NCBI RefSeq assembly: GCF_022348185.1
Contig: NZ_JAKRFD010000011.1
Coordinates: 107,336-171,335 of the forward strand
DNA: 64,000 nucleotides
Reading direction: 5' to 3'
Source of the DNA: Epibacterium sp. Ofav1-8
GTDB lineage: Bacteria > Pseudomonadota > Alphaproteobacteria > Rhodobacterales > Rhodobacteraceae
Below the pieces are notes generated by a model, which saw only the letters and a list, made by a program, of their open reading frames with translations, was not told where the DNA came from and searched no databases. Shown piece by piece: positions 25,992 through 33,454 of this stretch. Position 1 is the first letter of the stretch, and every line of letters begins with the position of its first letter. The translations under genes were made by a program, and so were the position numbers.

Positions 25992-27053
25992 TCAATTGTC
26001 CACGAGGTGAAGATTGCGCCGTTCCCAGGAGATCGAAACGCTGCCACCTTCCTCGATGGGAATGGCATGGGCCGAATTCACCCGCACGCGCAGGGTCAGG
26101 CCACTGTCCAGCGCGACCTCGACCAGCTGATCGGACCCGAAATAGGAGGTTGAACGGACGGTGGCCCGGACCATCATCTGATCTTCGCCGGTTGGTTTCG
26201 TGTCGCTTGCGCCGATTGAAATCGCCTCGGGTCGGATCAGGGCGCTGCGCGACGGATCGTCGGTGCCGCCAAACGCCAGGGAGGTCGGCAGCAAATTGCT
26301 GTCGCCCAAAAACTCCACGACAAAACGCGAATTGGGGCGTTCGTAAAGTTCCCGGGGCGTGCCGATCTGTTCGACCCCGCCTTCGTTCATCACGACGATC
26401 CGGTCCGACATGTCCAGCGCTTCCTGCTGGTCGTGCGTCACGTTGACAAAGGTGCGCCCCAGCTGGCGGTGCAGCGCCTTCAGTTCTTGTTGCAGCTCGC
26501 CGCGCAGCTGTTTGTCCAGCGCTCCAAGCGATTCGTCGAGCAGGATAAGGATGGGATCGTAGACCAGCGTTCGGGCCAGCGCCGTCCGCTGCTGCTGCCC
26601 GCCCGACAATTGCCGCGGATGCCGATCCGCATAGGCATCGAGCCGGACCAGGCTTAGGATCTGTTCGACCTTCTGCCGGATCTGCCGCGCGGGCATTTTG
26701 CGCAGACGCAGCGGATAGGCCACGTTGTCGAACACGGTCATATGCGGAAACAGCGCGTAGCCCTGGAACACCACGCCAAAGTTACGCTGTTCCGGCGGTA
26801 CATGGGTGATGTCCTTGGTATCGACCCAGATCTGCCCTTCGGAGGGTGTGGTAAAGCCCGCGAGCATCATCAAAAGCGTCGTCTTCCCGGACCCAGACGG
26901 CCCCAGCAGGGTCAGAAATTCACCCGATTGCACGGTGCAATCGACATCCTTAACAGCGGCCACCGCGCCGTAATACTTTGACACGTTGTCGATTCTGACC
27001 GCCTCGAACGTGTCCATATCCAGAAATTTGCCGCGCGTTTTCATATCGTTCAT
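25992..27053 (-). CDS. ABC transporter ATP-binding protein (PotA/spermidine-putrescine type)
   Basis: 353 residues. Walker A is GPSGSGKTT (51-59), signature [15 protein letters not shown], Walker B LILLDESLGALD (DES rather than DEP, as in PotA) and H-loop VNVTHDQQEAL. A C-terminal TOBE domain (LIRPEAISIG) follows. It energises the two permeases upstream, with which it overlaps by ATGA (27050-27053). A later ATG (MDTFEAVRI) is a possible alternative start. Confidence 0.92.
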   Translation of the reverse strand: MNDMKTRGKFLDMDTFEAVRIDNVSKYYGAVAAVKDVDCTVQSGEFLTLLGPSGSGKTTLLMMLAGFTTPSEGQIWVDTKDITHVPPEQRNFGVVFQGYALFPHMTVFDNVAYPLRLRKMPARQIRQKVEQILSLVRLDAYADRHPRQLSGGQQQRTALARTLVYDPILILLDESLGALDKQLRGELQQELKALHRQLGRTFVNVTHDQQEALDMSDRIVVMNEGGVEQIGTPRELYERPNSRFVVEFLGDSNLLPTSLAFGGTDDPSRSALIRPEAISIGASDTKPTGEDQMMVRATVRSTSYFGSDQLVEVALDSGLTLRVRVNSAHAIPIEEGGSVSISWERRNLHLVDN

Positions 27054-27856
27054 TGTCTTTCTCCGCTTTTTGCGCGCACCGACAAATCCTTGGCCCAGGC
27101 AACAAGAGCGATGCAGATACTAATGAGGATCAACAGGGTCGAAACCGCCGCGACGCTCGGATCGAGGTTTTCACGCACACCGTTCCAGATTTCGCGGGGC
27201 AGTGTCGATACCGACCGGCTGGCGACGAAAAGGGTGACCACCACCTCGTCCCAGGACAGCACGAATGAAAACAGCGCCGCCGCCGCGATACCGGGTTTGA
27301 GCGAGGGGATCAGAACATCCCACATCGACCGGAAATGGCTGGCGCCGAGGCTAAGCGCGGCCTTGTCCAGACGCGGATCGAGGTTGGACAGCGAGGAAGA
27401 GATCGTGACGATGCAGAACGGAACCGCCAGGATGGCATGGGCAATCGCCACACCAATCAGCGTGTCGTACAGCCCGGTCTGAACCCAGATCGAATAGAGG
27501 GCCAGCGCGGTTGCGATCTGCGGAATAATCAGCGGTACCAGCAGCGCCGACTGAATCGCCGCCGACCATTTGCTTTGCGATCTCCAGATCCCGATCGAGG
27601 CCACCAGCGACAGGCTTGTCGCCAGAAAGGACGACAACAGCGCGATGCGCAGGCTGTCCCAGGCCGCCGTGGTCCAGCGGTTGTCTTTCAGCAGTTCGTG
27701 ATAGTGCCGCAGGCTGAAATCCGACACCCCGGGCATTTCGATATAGTTCGACGGTGTCAGCGAAACCGGGATGATGACAATCGCTGGCGCGGCCAGGAAA
27801 AACGCGATCACCAGAGACACGGTTTTCCAAAAATAGGAGGTGAAATCGGGATTCAT
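27050..27856 (-). CDS. ABC transporter permease (PotC type)
   Basis: 268 residues from MNPDFTSYFWKTVSLVIAFF, which starts in a TGATG overlap with the preceding permease stop. Six membrane segments; the EAA loop is LDKAALSLGASHFRSMWDVL, then IPSLKPGIAAAALFSFVLSW. It forms the channel with the PotB-like partner. The longer open frame into the partner gene is a shadow. Confidence 0.91.
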   Translation of the reverse strand: MNPDFTSYFWKTVSLVIAFFLAAPAIVIIPVSLTPSNYIEMPGVSDFSLRHYHELLKDNRWTTAAWDSLRIALLSSFLATSLSLVASIGIWRSQSKWSAAIQSALLVPLIIPQIATALALYSIWVQTGLYDTLIGVAIAHAILAVPFCIVTISSSLSNLDPRLDKAALSLGASHFRSMWDVLIPSLKPGIAAAALFSFVLSWDEVVVTLFVASRSVSTLPREIWNGVRENLDPSVAAVSTLLILISICIALVAWAKDLSVRAKSGERQ

Positions 27857-28677
27857 CAGGCCACCGCTCCGTTCCAGCGTTTGATTGCGCGTTGGCTGAG
27901 CAACACCAACCCGATGCACAAGACGGCAAGCACGATGCAGATCGCCGTGCCCAAGCCCCACCTGAGCGTTTGCAGGACGGAGACTGAGACGTATTCCGAA
28001 AGCATGACGGTCCGCCCACCGCCCAGAAGGGCCGGCGTCACATAGAAGCCAAGCGAGAACACGAAGGTCAGTGTGACCGCCTGCAGCACGCCCGTGGCGC
28101 TGAGCGGTAGGAACACCTTGCTCAGCGTGTCAATGCGTCGCCCGCCCAGGCTGCGCGAGGCCTGCATCAGGCGTTCGTCGATGTCCCGGAAGGATGCATA
28201 GAGGGTCAGCACCGCAAAGGGCACGAGGAAGTGCACCATGCCGACGATCACGCCGATCTTGTTGCGCACCAGCTCCAGCGGCGTATCGATGGCCCCGACG
28301 AACATAAGCGCTTCGTTCACCAGCCCGTTCTGCCGCAGCAGAATCAGCCAGGCGACACAGCGGATCAGGGCGGATGTCCACAGCGGCAAAAGCACCAGCA
28401 TGAACATGAATTTCTGACGGCCCGGCGATGCGAACCGCAGGTCATAGGCCAAGATATAGGACAGAAAGACGGTGATGATCGTTGTGGCTGTACAGATGAC
28501 AAAGGTGGTCCAGGCAATCCGGCGCACCGCATTGCTTTCGTACAGCTTGACGTAGTGTTTCAGATCGAAATCCGGGAATTCCAGGCTGATCCCGACGATC
28601 TTGAACATCGGCAGGAAATACAGCAGCACCAGAAACAGAAGGACCGGGAGAATATAGGCGAATTGCGAGCGCGTCAT
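27856..28677 (-). CDS. ABC transporter permease (PotB type)
   Basis: 273 residues. The start at 28677 (MTRSQFAYILPVLLFLVLLY) immediately opens a membrane segment and overlaps the stop of a 47-codon ORF (ATGA). The EAA loop is LMQASRSLGGRRIDTLSKVF. No binding-protein gene lies in this operon. The best partner is the Tat-exported protein at 42188-43264, whose promoter carries a related operator. Confidence 0.9.
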   Translation of the reverse strand: MTRSQFAYILPVLLFLVLLYFLPMFKIVGISLEFPDFDLKHYVKLYESNAVRRIAWTTFVICTATTIITVFLSYILAYDLRFASPGRQKFMFMLVLLPLWTSALIRCVAWLILLRQNGLVNEALMFVGAIDTPLELVRNKIGVIVGMVHFLVPFAVLTLYASFRDIDERLMQASRSLGGRRIDTLSKVFLPLSATGVLQAVTLTFVFSLGFYVTPALLGGGRTVMLSEYVSVSVLQTLRWGLGTAICIVLAVLCIGLVLLSQRAIKRWNGAVA

Positions 28678-28817
28678 TCCGGCGTGCCTCCGCCTATCTG
28701 TGCGGCGCGCAGCCCGGTGGGCAGGGCGCGCGCAATGTGGCGTCCGCCCGGCCATGCGCTATGGCACAGGCCGCGCGCGGGGCGCGTGCCATTGTTGTTA
28801 TTGTCATGCTGAAACAT
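28674..28817 (-). CDS. Small ORF (47 codons) coupled to the PotB-type permease
   Basis: An ATG at 28817 follows GGGAGGACGAT, a strong ribosome-binding site. The frame opens MFQHDNNNNGTRPARGLCHS and ends ...QIGGGTPE with a TGA that overlaps the permease ATG. The product is about 47 residues, basic, with no membrane span or known motif. The permease itself has no strong ribosome-binding site, so this ORF may deliver ribosomes to it. It could be a leader peptide or a small protein; homology was not tested. Confidence 0.5.
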   Translation of the reverse strand: MFQHDNNNNGTRPARGLCHSAWPGGRHIARALPTGLRAAQIGGGTPE

Positions 28818-28866
28818 ATCGTCCTCCCTACCCCACTGTTTATGTCAAACGTGGCGGGGCCGAGGT

Positions 28867-28880
28867 GTATCGTGAGTTAC
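28867..28880. promoter_or_regulatory. GTATC-N4-GATAC-like operator, site D (polyamine-type transporter)
   Basis: GTATCGTGAGTTAC matches the palindrome with one base off in the right arm. It lies 50 bp upstream of the small ORF and next to the tandem repeats that begin at 28893. Confidence 0.5.
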
Positions 28881-28892
28881 AGCATGGGCGCC

Positions 28893-28962
28893 AAAAGCGT
28901 AGGCCCAAAAGCGTAGGCCCAAAAGCGTAGGCCCAAAAGCGTAGGCCCAAAAGCGTAGGCCC
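28893..28962. repeat. Five tandem copies of a 14-bp unit
   Basis: AAAAGCGTAGGCCC is repeated five times without a mismatch, and a sixth partial unit precedes it (CGCC in place of GCCC). The block sits between operator D and a very long inverted repeat, in the gap between the transporter operon and the SnoaL-like gene. It is non-coding on both strands as far as I can tell. Confidence 0.95.
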
Positions 28963-29010
28963 AAACCCCTTACATCGCCGCGTTCCACGCGGCGATGTAA
29001 GGGGTTTGGG
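28960..29010. terminator. Perfect 23-bp stem hairpin after the SnoaL-like gene
   Basis: CCCAAACCCCTTACATCGCC continues to GCG, followed by the loop TTCCA and the exact complement, ending GGGGTTTGGG. The stem is GC-rich and lies 21 bp after the stop at 29031, so it would end minus-strand transcripts. There is no T-run directly after it, and GTAAGGGGTTTGG is repeated once more at 29010-29022. A transcription barrier is the simplest reading; a mobile repeat is another. Confidence 0.6.
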
Positions 29011-29030
29011 TAAGGGGTTTGGTTTTGAAC

Positions 29031-29462
29031 CTATGAGCGGTGGCGCCGAATGTATTCGGACATGTCGCTCCATAGGACGGTCTGGGATACCTTCCCACCG
29101 ACCACTTCGAAGCGATAGGCGAAACGGATGCCTTCGTATGTCTCACCATCCGCAAAGGCGCCGCGCAGCGTACCGTTGACCCAAACCGGCGTCGCTTTAC
29201 CGGGCTGCGCCGGGACCGGCTCCACCCTTTCGATCTGGTGACGGACGAATTTGTGGCGTCCGTGCGACCATTTCAGCAACTCTTCGAGGGCGGTAAAGCT
29301 CACCCCGCCGGGATACTCAAGATAGGGGTCATCCACGCTGAGCGCCGCGACGGTTTCGATGTCGTCGGTCTGCATTGCTTCCAGGTAGTTCTGGATCAAT
29401 GCGCGCATGGCATCGGTGTCCGGCATTGTGGCTTTTTTTTCATGTGCAGTGGTCAAGGCCAT
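29031..29462 (-). CDS. NTF2/SnoaL-like fold protein
   Basis: 143 residues starting in a TGATG overlap with the binding-protein gene, with GGAGG six bases before. The cone-shaped NTF2 pattern is visible: RALIQNYLEAMQTDDIETVA, PYLEYPGG, GIRFAYRFEVVGGKVSQTVL. Members are isomerases, cyclases, hydratases or binding proteins. Coupling to a Liv-type binding protein suggests a metabolic step on the imported compound. No catalytic residue set can be named. Confidence 0.75.
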   Translation of the reverse strand: MALTTAHEKKATMPDTDAMRALIQNYLEAMQTDDIETVAALSVDDPYLEYPGGVSFTALEELLKWSHGRHKFVRHQIERVEPVPAQPGKATPVWVNGTLRGAFADGETYEGIRFAYRFEVVGGKVSQTVLWSDMSEYIRRHRS

Positions 29463-30646
29463 CAGTCCTCCAGATGAAATTTGCCGTCCTTGACGGTTGC
29501 GACCATCAGGGCCGAACTGTCGAGGCCAAGGTGATCTTCGGCGCTGAAATTAAACACGCCGGAGGTTGTTTCGAAGCCGGTGGTTGTTTCGATGGCATCG
29601 CGAATGCCCTGCCGCTGTGCGCCAAGCTCTGTCGATGCGCCGTCGGCGGTGGCCACTTTTCCAACCGCATGAACCGCGACCCGGCCGGCATCCCAGCCCG
29701 AAACCGAGAACATGTCGGCCTTGCCGGCGCCAAATTCGGCCTCATACAGCGTGGTGAAATCGCGCAGCACCGCGTTCAGCGGGAAATCGTCCGGCAGCTG
29801 GTTGGCCACCAGAACGGCGCCCACACCGACATAGCCGCCATCCGCCTCGCCGTCGGCAATTGACAGGAACGCGTTATTCGCGGCGCCGGCGCCGTGATAG
29901 ACATCGCCGTCGAAACCAACGCGGTTCAGCGCCTGATGCATGAGGTTGGTCGAGGGCGGGATCGCATGGATGTAAACGGCATCCGGTGTCGCCGCCTTGG
30001 CGCGCAGGGCCTGCGGTGTCAGGTTGCTGTCGCCGCGCGCGAACCAGACGTCGCTCACAACTTCGAACTCTTCGGCCACGGCCATTTCCTTAAAGACGTT
30101 CCAGCCCGATTCGCCGTAGGAATCCTGGTTCCCGGCAAAGGCAAGCGTCTTGATCCCCTTGGCGCGCATGTGGTCGAACACGCGCACAAACATCAACCGC
30201 TCGCTGGGCGTGGTCTTGAAGGTCCAGTAGCGTTCGCTGGCCGGCTCGATGATGGTCGAGCCCGACGCCATCGAGATCATCGGCGTCTTGTGTTCGTTGA
30301 CCACATCGAGGATCGCCATCGAGGCCGGCGTTGTGGTGCAGCAGATCACGACATGCGCGACGTCTTCTTCGATCAACTTGCGCGTGAGGTTGACCGCTTC
30401 GGTCGGGTCGGTCTTGTCGTCATACATGACAAAGCGCAGATTGAACGGCAGATCGCCCGATGCTTCGAGGGTATCGCGCAGCAGCCGCAGCGCGTGTTCT
30501 TCGGGCACGCCCAATGCGGCGGCCGGCCCCGTCGTGCTGAGGATTGCCCCGATGGTAAAGGTGGGCTTATCGTCGGCCACGGCCGAGCTTGCGAATGTTA
30601 ACGCGCTTGCCACGGCAAACAGTCCGGCTTTGATGTTAAAGTGCAT
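29462..30646 (-). CDS. Branched-chain-amino-acid-type ABC substrate-binding protein (LivJ/K-like)
   Basis: 394 residues from MHFNIKAGLFAVASALTFAS, with a good AGGAGG site; the longer frame is not used. The signal peptide ends near AVADD. The mature part begins FTIGAILSTTGPAAALGVPE, typical of Leu/Ile/Val-binding folds that in many soil and marine bacteria bind aromatic or amide compounds. The Liv permease and ATPase genes lie just upstream (32720-36255). An operator GTATC-N4-GATAC is 83 bp before the start. Confidence 0.9.
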   Translation of the reverse strand: MHFNIKAGLFAVASALTFASSAVADDKPTFTIGAILSTTGPAAALGVPEEHALRLLRDTLEASGDLPFNLRFVMYDDKTDPTEAVNLTRKLIEEDVAHVVICCTTTPASMAILDVVNEHKTPMISMASGSTIIEPASERYWTFKTTPSERLMFVRVFDHMRAKGIKTLAFAGNQDSYGESGWNVFKEMAVAEEFEVVSDVWFARGDSNLTPQALRAKAATPDAVYIHAIPPSTNLMHQALNRVGFDGDVYHGAGAANNAFLSIADGEADGGYVGVGAVLVANQLPDDFPLNAVLRDFTTLYEAEFGAGKADMFSVSGWDAGRVAVHAVGKVATADGASTELGAQRQGIRDAIETTTGFETTSGVFNFSAEDHLGLDSSALMVATVKDGKFHLED

Positions 30647-30728
30647 GTGTTGAAACCTCCTGTTGAACAGGCCCGGCGCAGGATGTCCGGGGTCTGAGCA
30701 AGTCTTTTGTTCAAGCGGATTTCTGTCT

Positions 30729-30742
30729 GTATCCGCCGATAC
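30729..30742. promoter_or_regulatory. GTATC-N4-GATAC operator, site F (Liv-type binding protein)
   Basis: GTATCCGCCGATAC, perfect 5-bp arms. It lies in the gap between the cupin stop (30754) and the binding-protein start (30646), giving the highly expressed binding protein its own control. Confidence 0.7.
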
Positions 30743-30753
30743 CGTCCCGGGCG

Positions 30754-31104
30754 TCAGTCCGCACGGTAGACGACAAAGTTCTTTCGCAACGGCGTTTCCA
30801 CCGTCCAGGTGCCGCGCAATCCGGGCTGGCAAACAAAGGAATCGCCGGGGCCAAGATGCGCCGGCCCCTGGTTTTCCGGCGTGATCGTGCAGCGGCCCGA
30901 AATAATGCTGCAAAATTCCCAGACCTCGTAGTCCATCACCCAGGTGCCGGGATCGGATTCCCATATGCCGGCGCTGACCACGCCGTCTCCGTGCACCGCT
31001 CTTTTCCAGGCGCGCGATTGCGGCATGTCCCCAAGGTGGGAAGGAAAGAACGGCGGGTTGATGGCCGGTTCGCCCGCGTCGTCAATCAGAACAAGATCGG
31101 TCAT
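30754..31104 (-). CDS. Cupin-domain protein (Cupin_3 type)
   Basis: 116 residues forming one small beta-barrel: GIWESDPGTWVMDYEVWEFC, ISGRCTITPENQGPAHLGPG, and FVCQPGLRGTWTVETPLRKN. This is the Cupin_3 pattern of ureidoglycine-aminohydrolase-like and EutQ-like proteins; many are stand-alone and untested. It overlaps the FAD oxidoreductase gene by ATGA (31101-31104). It may be an enzyme or a small-molecule sensor of the pathway. Confidence 0.85.
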   Translation of the reverse strand: MTDLVLIDDAGEPAINPPFFPSHLGDMPQSRAWKRAVHGDGVVSAGIWESDPGTWVMDYEVWEFCSIISGRCTITPENQGPAHLGPGDSFVCQPGLRGTWTVETPLRKNFVVYRAD

Positions 31105-32723
31105 TTCGGTTCTCCCAGGTCAAGGTCTTGCAGGATTTCACGGGCCGAGTTCAGCCCCGGATACCCGGTGATATTGCCGCCCGGATGGCAGGCGGAGCCG
31201 CACAGATAAAGGCTGTCGATATGGGTCCGGTATTCGCCGAAGCCGGGGAACGGACGGTTGATACCGACCTGCCCGTTCGAAAACGAGCCCATCAGCACAT
31301 CCGCCGCGCGCATGTTCGGGTTCTGCTCTTCGGTGTCTAGCGGGCTTTGGCTCGACATCGCCAGGGTGGCGTTTCTGAGGTTGGGCGCAAATTTACACCA
31401 CAGATCGAACATCGTCGCGCCGTGGGGACCGCGCGCGCTGCGCCAGTTTTCGGGGTCGCCATCCAGCGCAAAGGGTGTCTTCTCCCACATGAACGCGGTG
31501 TGCTTGCCGGCCGGCGCCTGGCTGGGATCGAGCATTGTCGGCGTGCCGCCCCATAGCACCTGATGGCCGGTTTGATTGCGGTCGTGCGCCTCGGCCATGT
31601 TGACGAAATCGTCAACATGGTTCAGTCCCATGATAACCATGAGCGAATCCTGCACCCAGGGCTTTTTGTCCGAAACGCTGTAGATCGGCGGCTCGTCCAG
31701 ATCGAGGTGGATGGCAAAGAGCGGGCCCAGCTTGTTGTACTGGAAGCCGTCGACCTTTTGTTCCAGTTCAGGTGGCAGGTGGGCCTTGTCCAGCATCTGA
31801 CCAAAGGTCAGGTTCGGGTTCAGCGCCGAGGCCACCAGCCGGCTTGCGCGAATAACCTCGCCGCTTTCCAGCTCGACCCCGGCACAGCGCCCGTCCTCGA
31901 CGATCATGCGTTTGACCGGCGCATTGGTGCGCACGGTGCCTCCCGCCGCCTGGACCGCGCGGACCAGCCCCTGCGCCAGCCCGTTCGATCCGCCACGGCA
32001 GGTCTGCACCCGGGCGGGCGTTGCAAAGAGCGAGGCGATGTGGTGGCCAAAGCCCTTGGCGCGCAGATCGACCTCGCGCATGCCGTTGATGAACAGCAAT
32101 CCGCCCTGAATGGTCGGGTGCTTAAATTCCCGCTGGACAAATTCAAAGGGCGACAGCTGCGACACTTCTAGCAGAAACCGGCCGTCTTCGGTCTGTTCCA
32201 GCCGTTCGCGGCGCACATCGGCGGGCACCGGTTTCTGCCGCGCTTCGGGCGCCAGGATATCCCGCGTGATCGACACGAAGCGTTCGCGCCACCAGCGTAG
32301 TTTGTCGGCGTCAGCCTTGCTGATACGGGCGAAAGACGCATAGGTCTTTTCGAAATCGTTCCACCACTCCAGCGTGTTGCCGTCGTCCAGCAGGATCGTG
32401 ACATAAAGATCGTTGCTGTAGTATTCGACCCCGTGCTTTTCCAGCTCCAGATCCTTGAACCAGGGCGTCTGGGGGATGCCGCGATGGAAATAGGCATGGG
32501 TGTTGTGCTTGAACCCTTCACGCCCCGGAAACTCAACGGTTGAAAGCCCCCCGCCGGCAACCGCGCCGCGTTCCAGTGAGATGGTCTTGAGCCCCGCGCG
32601 CTGCAAATAGGCTTGGGTGACCAAACCATTGTGGCCCGCGCCTACGATAATCGCATCATAATTTTCCGACACGTCTGTCCCTTTCTTTCCCGATATTCCC
32701 GCCAATCGATCCGTGATGTTCAC
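31101..32723 (-). CDS. CrtI/PYROXD2-like FAD-dependent oxidoreductase
   Basis: 540 residues. The FAD-binding start is AIIVGAGHNGLVTQAYLQRA with the acidic end of the second strand in SLERGAVAGG. The C-terminal FAD block is YLCGSACHPGGNITGYPG. The family includes phytoene desaturases and amine-oxidase-like enzymes. The context (transport and RidA genes) favours oxidation of an amine or a saturated ring rather than carotenoid work, as no other carotenoid gene is present. The ATG at 32723 overlaps the LivF-like stop; a GTG at 32672 with AAAGGGA ahead is an alternative start. Confidence 0.83.
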   Translation of the reverse strand: MNITDRLAGISGKKGTDVSENYDAIIVGAGHNGLVTQAYLQRAGLKTISLERGAVAGGGLSTVEFPGREGFKHNTHAYFHRGIPQTPWFKDLELEKHGVEYYSNDLYVTILLDDGNTLEWWNDFEKTYASFARISKADADKLRWWRERFVSITRDILAPEARQKPVPADVRRERLEQTEDGRFLLEVSQLSPFEFVQREFKHPTIQGGLLFINGMREVDLRAKGFGHHIASLFATPARVQTCRGGSNGLAQGLVRAVQAAGGTVRTNAPVKRMIVEDGRCAGVELESGEVIRASRLVASALNPNLTFGQMLDKAHLPPELEQKVDGFQYNKLGPLFAIHLDLDEPPIYSVSDKKPWVQDSLMVIMGLNHVDDFVNMAEAHDRNQTGHQVLWGGTPTMLDPSQAPAGKHTAFMWEKTPFALDGDPENWRSARGPHGATMFDLWCKFAPNLRNATLAMSSQSPLDTEEQNPNMRAADVLMGSFSNGQVGINRPFPGFGEYRTHIDSLYLCGSACHPGGNITGYPGLNSAREILQDLDLGEPK

Positions 32724-33454
32724 GGGCTGTTTTCGTCGGCTGTCTTGGTGTTCATCCCCAGATACGCCTTCTTGAGCCGTTCGTCGGATTCGAGCTGGCG
32801 CGCCGTGCCTTCGACGACCAGATGGCCGATTTCCATCACATAGCCGCGCTGCGACGCGCCCAGGGCCAGCCGGGCGTTCTGTTCCACCAGCAGGATGGTC
32901 ATGCCCTCGTCGCGCAGCTTGCCGATCACATCAAAGATTTCCCGGATGATCTTGGGCGCCAGACCGATGGACGGTTCGTCCAGCATCAAAAGGCGCGGCG
33001 ACGACATCAACGCGCGCCCGATCGCCACCATCTGCTGTTCGCCGCCCGACAACGTCTTGACCTGCTGGCGACTGCGTTCGGCCAGGATCGGGAACAGCGA
33101 ATAAACCCAATCCAGCCGAGTATGGCGGCCCATGGGCTTGAGATAGCTGCCCAGCTCCAAGTTGGTGCGCACATCCAGCGTGGGAAAGAGCTCCCGGTTT
33201 TCGGGAACCAGCACCATGCCGCGCGCCACGCGCCGGTCGCTGCTGAGCGCGGTGATGTCTTCGCCGTCGAAAATCACGCGCCCGCCAAACAGCGGCAGGA
33301 TGCCCTGGGCCGCCTTCAGCAGCGTGGTTTTCCCGGCGCCGTTCGCGCCCAGCAGCGCCACCGCTTCGCCGGCGTCAAGCCCCATGGACAGGTCGCTTAG
33401 AACCGGGTGTTTGCCATAGCCGACGGACAGGTTTTCGATTTTGAGGTCAGGCAT
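32720..33454 (-). CDS. livF: Liv-type ABC transporter ATP-binding protein (LivF-like)
   Basis: 244 residues: Walker A GANGAGKTT, signature LSGGEQQMVAIGRAL, Walker B LLMLDEPSIGLAP, and the short LivF C-terminus. It overlaps the LivM-LivG fusion by 8 nt and the oxidoreductase by ATGA. With the fusion protein and LivH it forms a complete branched-chain-type importer. Confidence 0.93.
   Translation of the reverse strand: MPDLKIENLSVGYGKHPVLSDLSMGLDAGEAVALLGANGAGKTTLLKAAQGILPLFGGRVIFDGEDITALSSDRRVARGMVLVPENRELFPTLDVRTNLELGSYLKPMGRHTRLDWVYSLFPILAERSRQQVKTLSGGEQQMVAIGRALMSSPRLLMLDEPSIGLAPKIIREIFDVIGKLRDEGMTILLVEQNARLALGASQRGYVMEIGHLVVEGTARQLESDERLKKAYLGMNTKTADENSP

Noticed and set aside
28893..28962. 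CRISPR-like array
   Set aside because: The repeat unit is 14 bp with no spacers between copies, and there are no cas genes; it is a simple tandem repeat.
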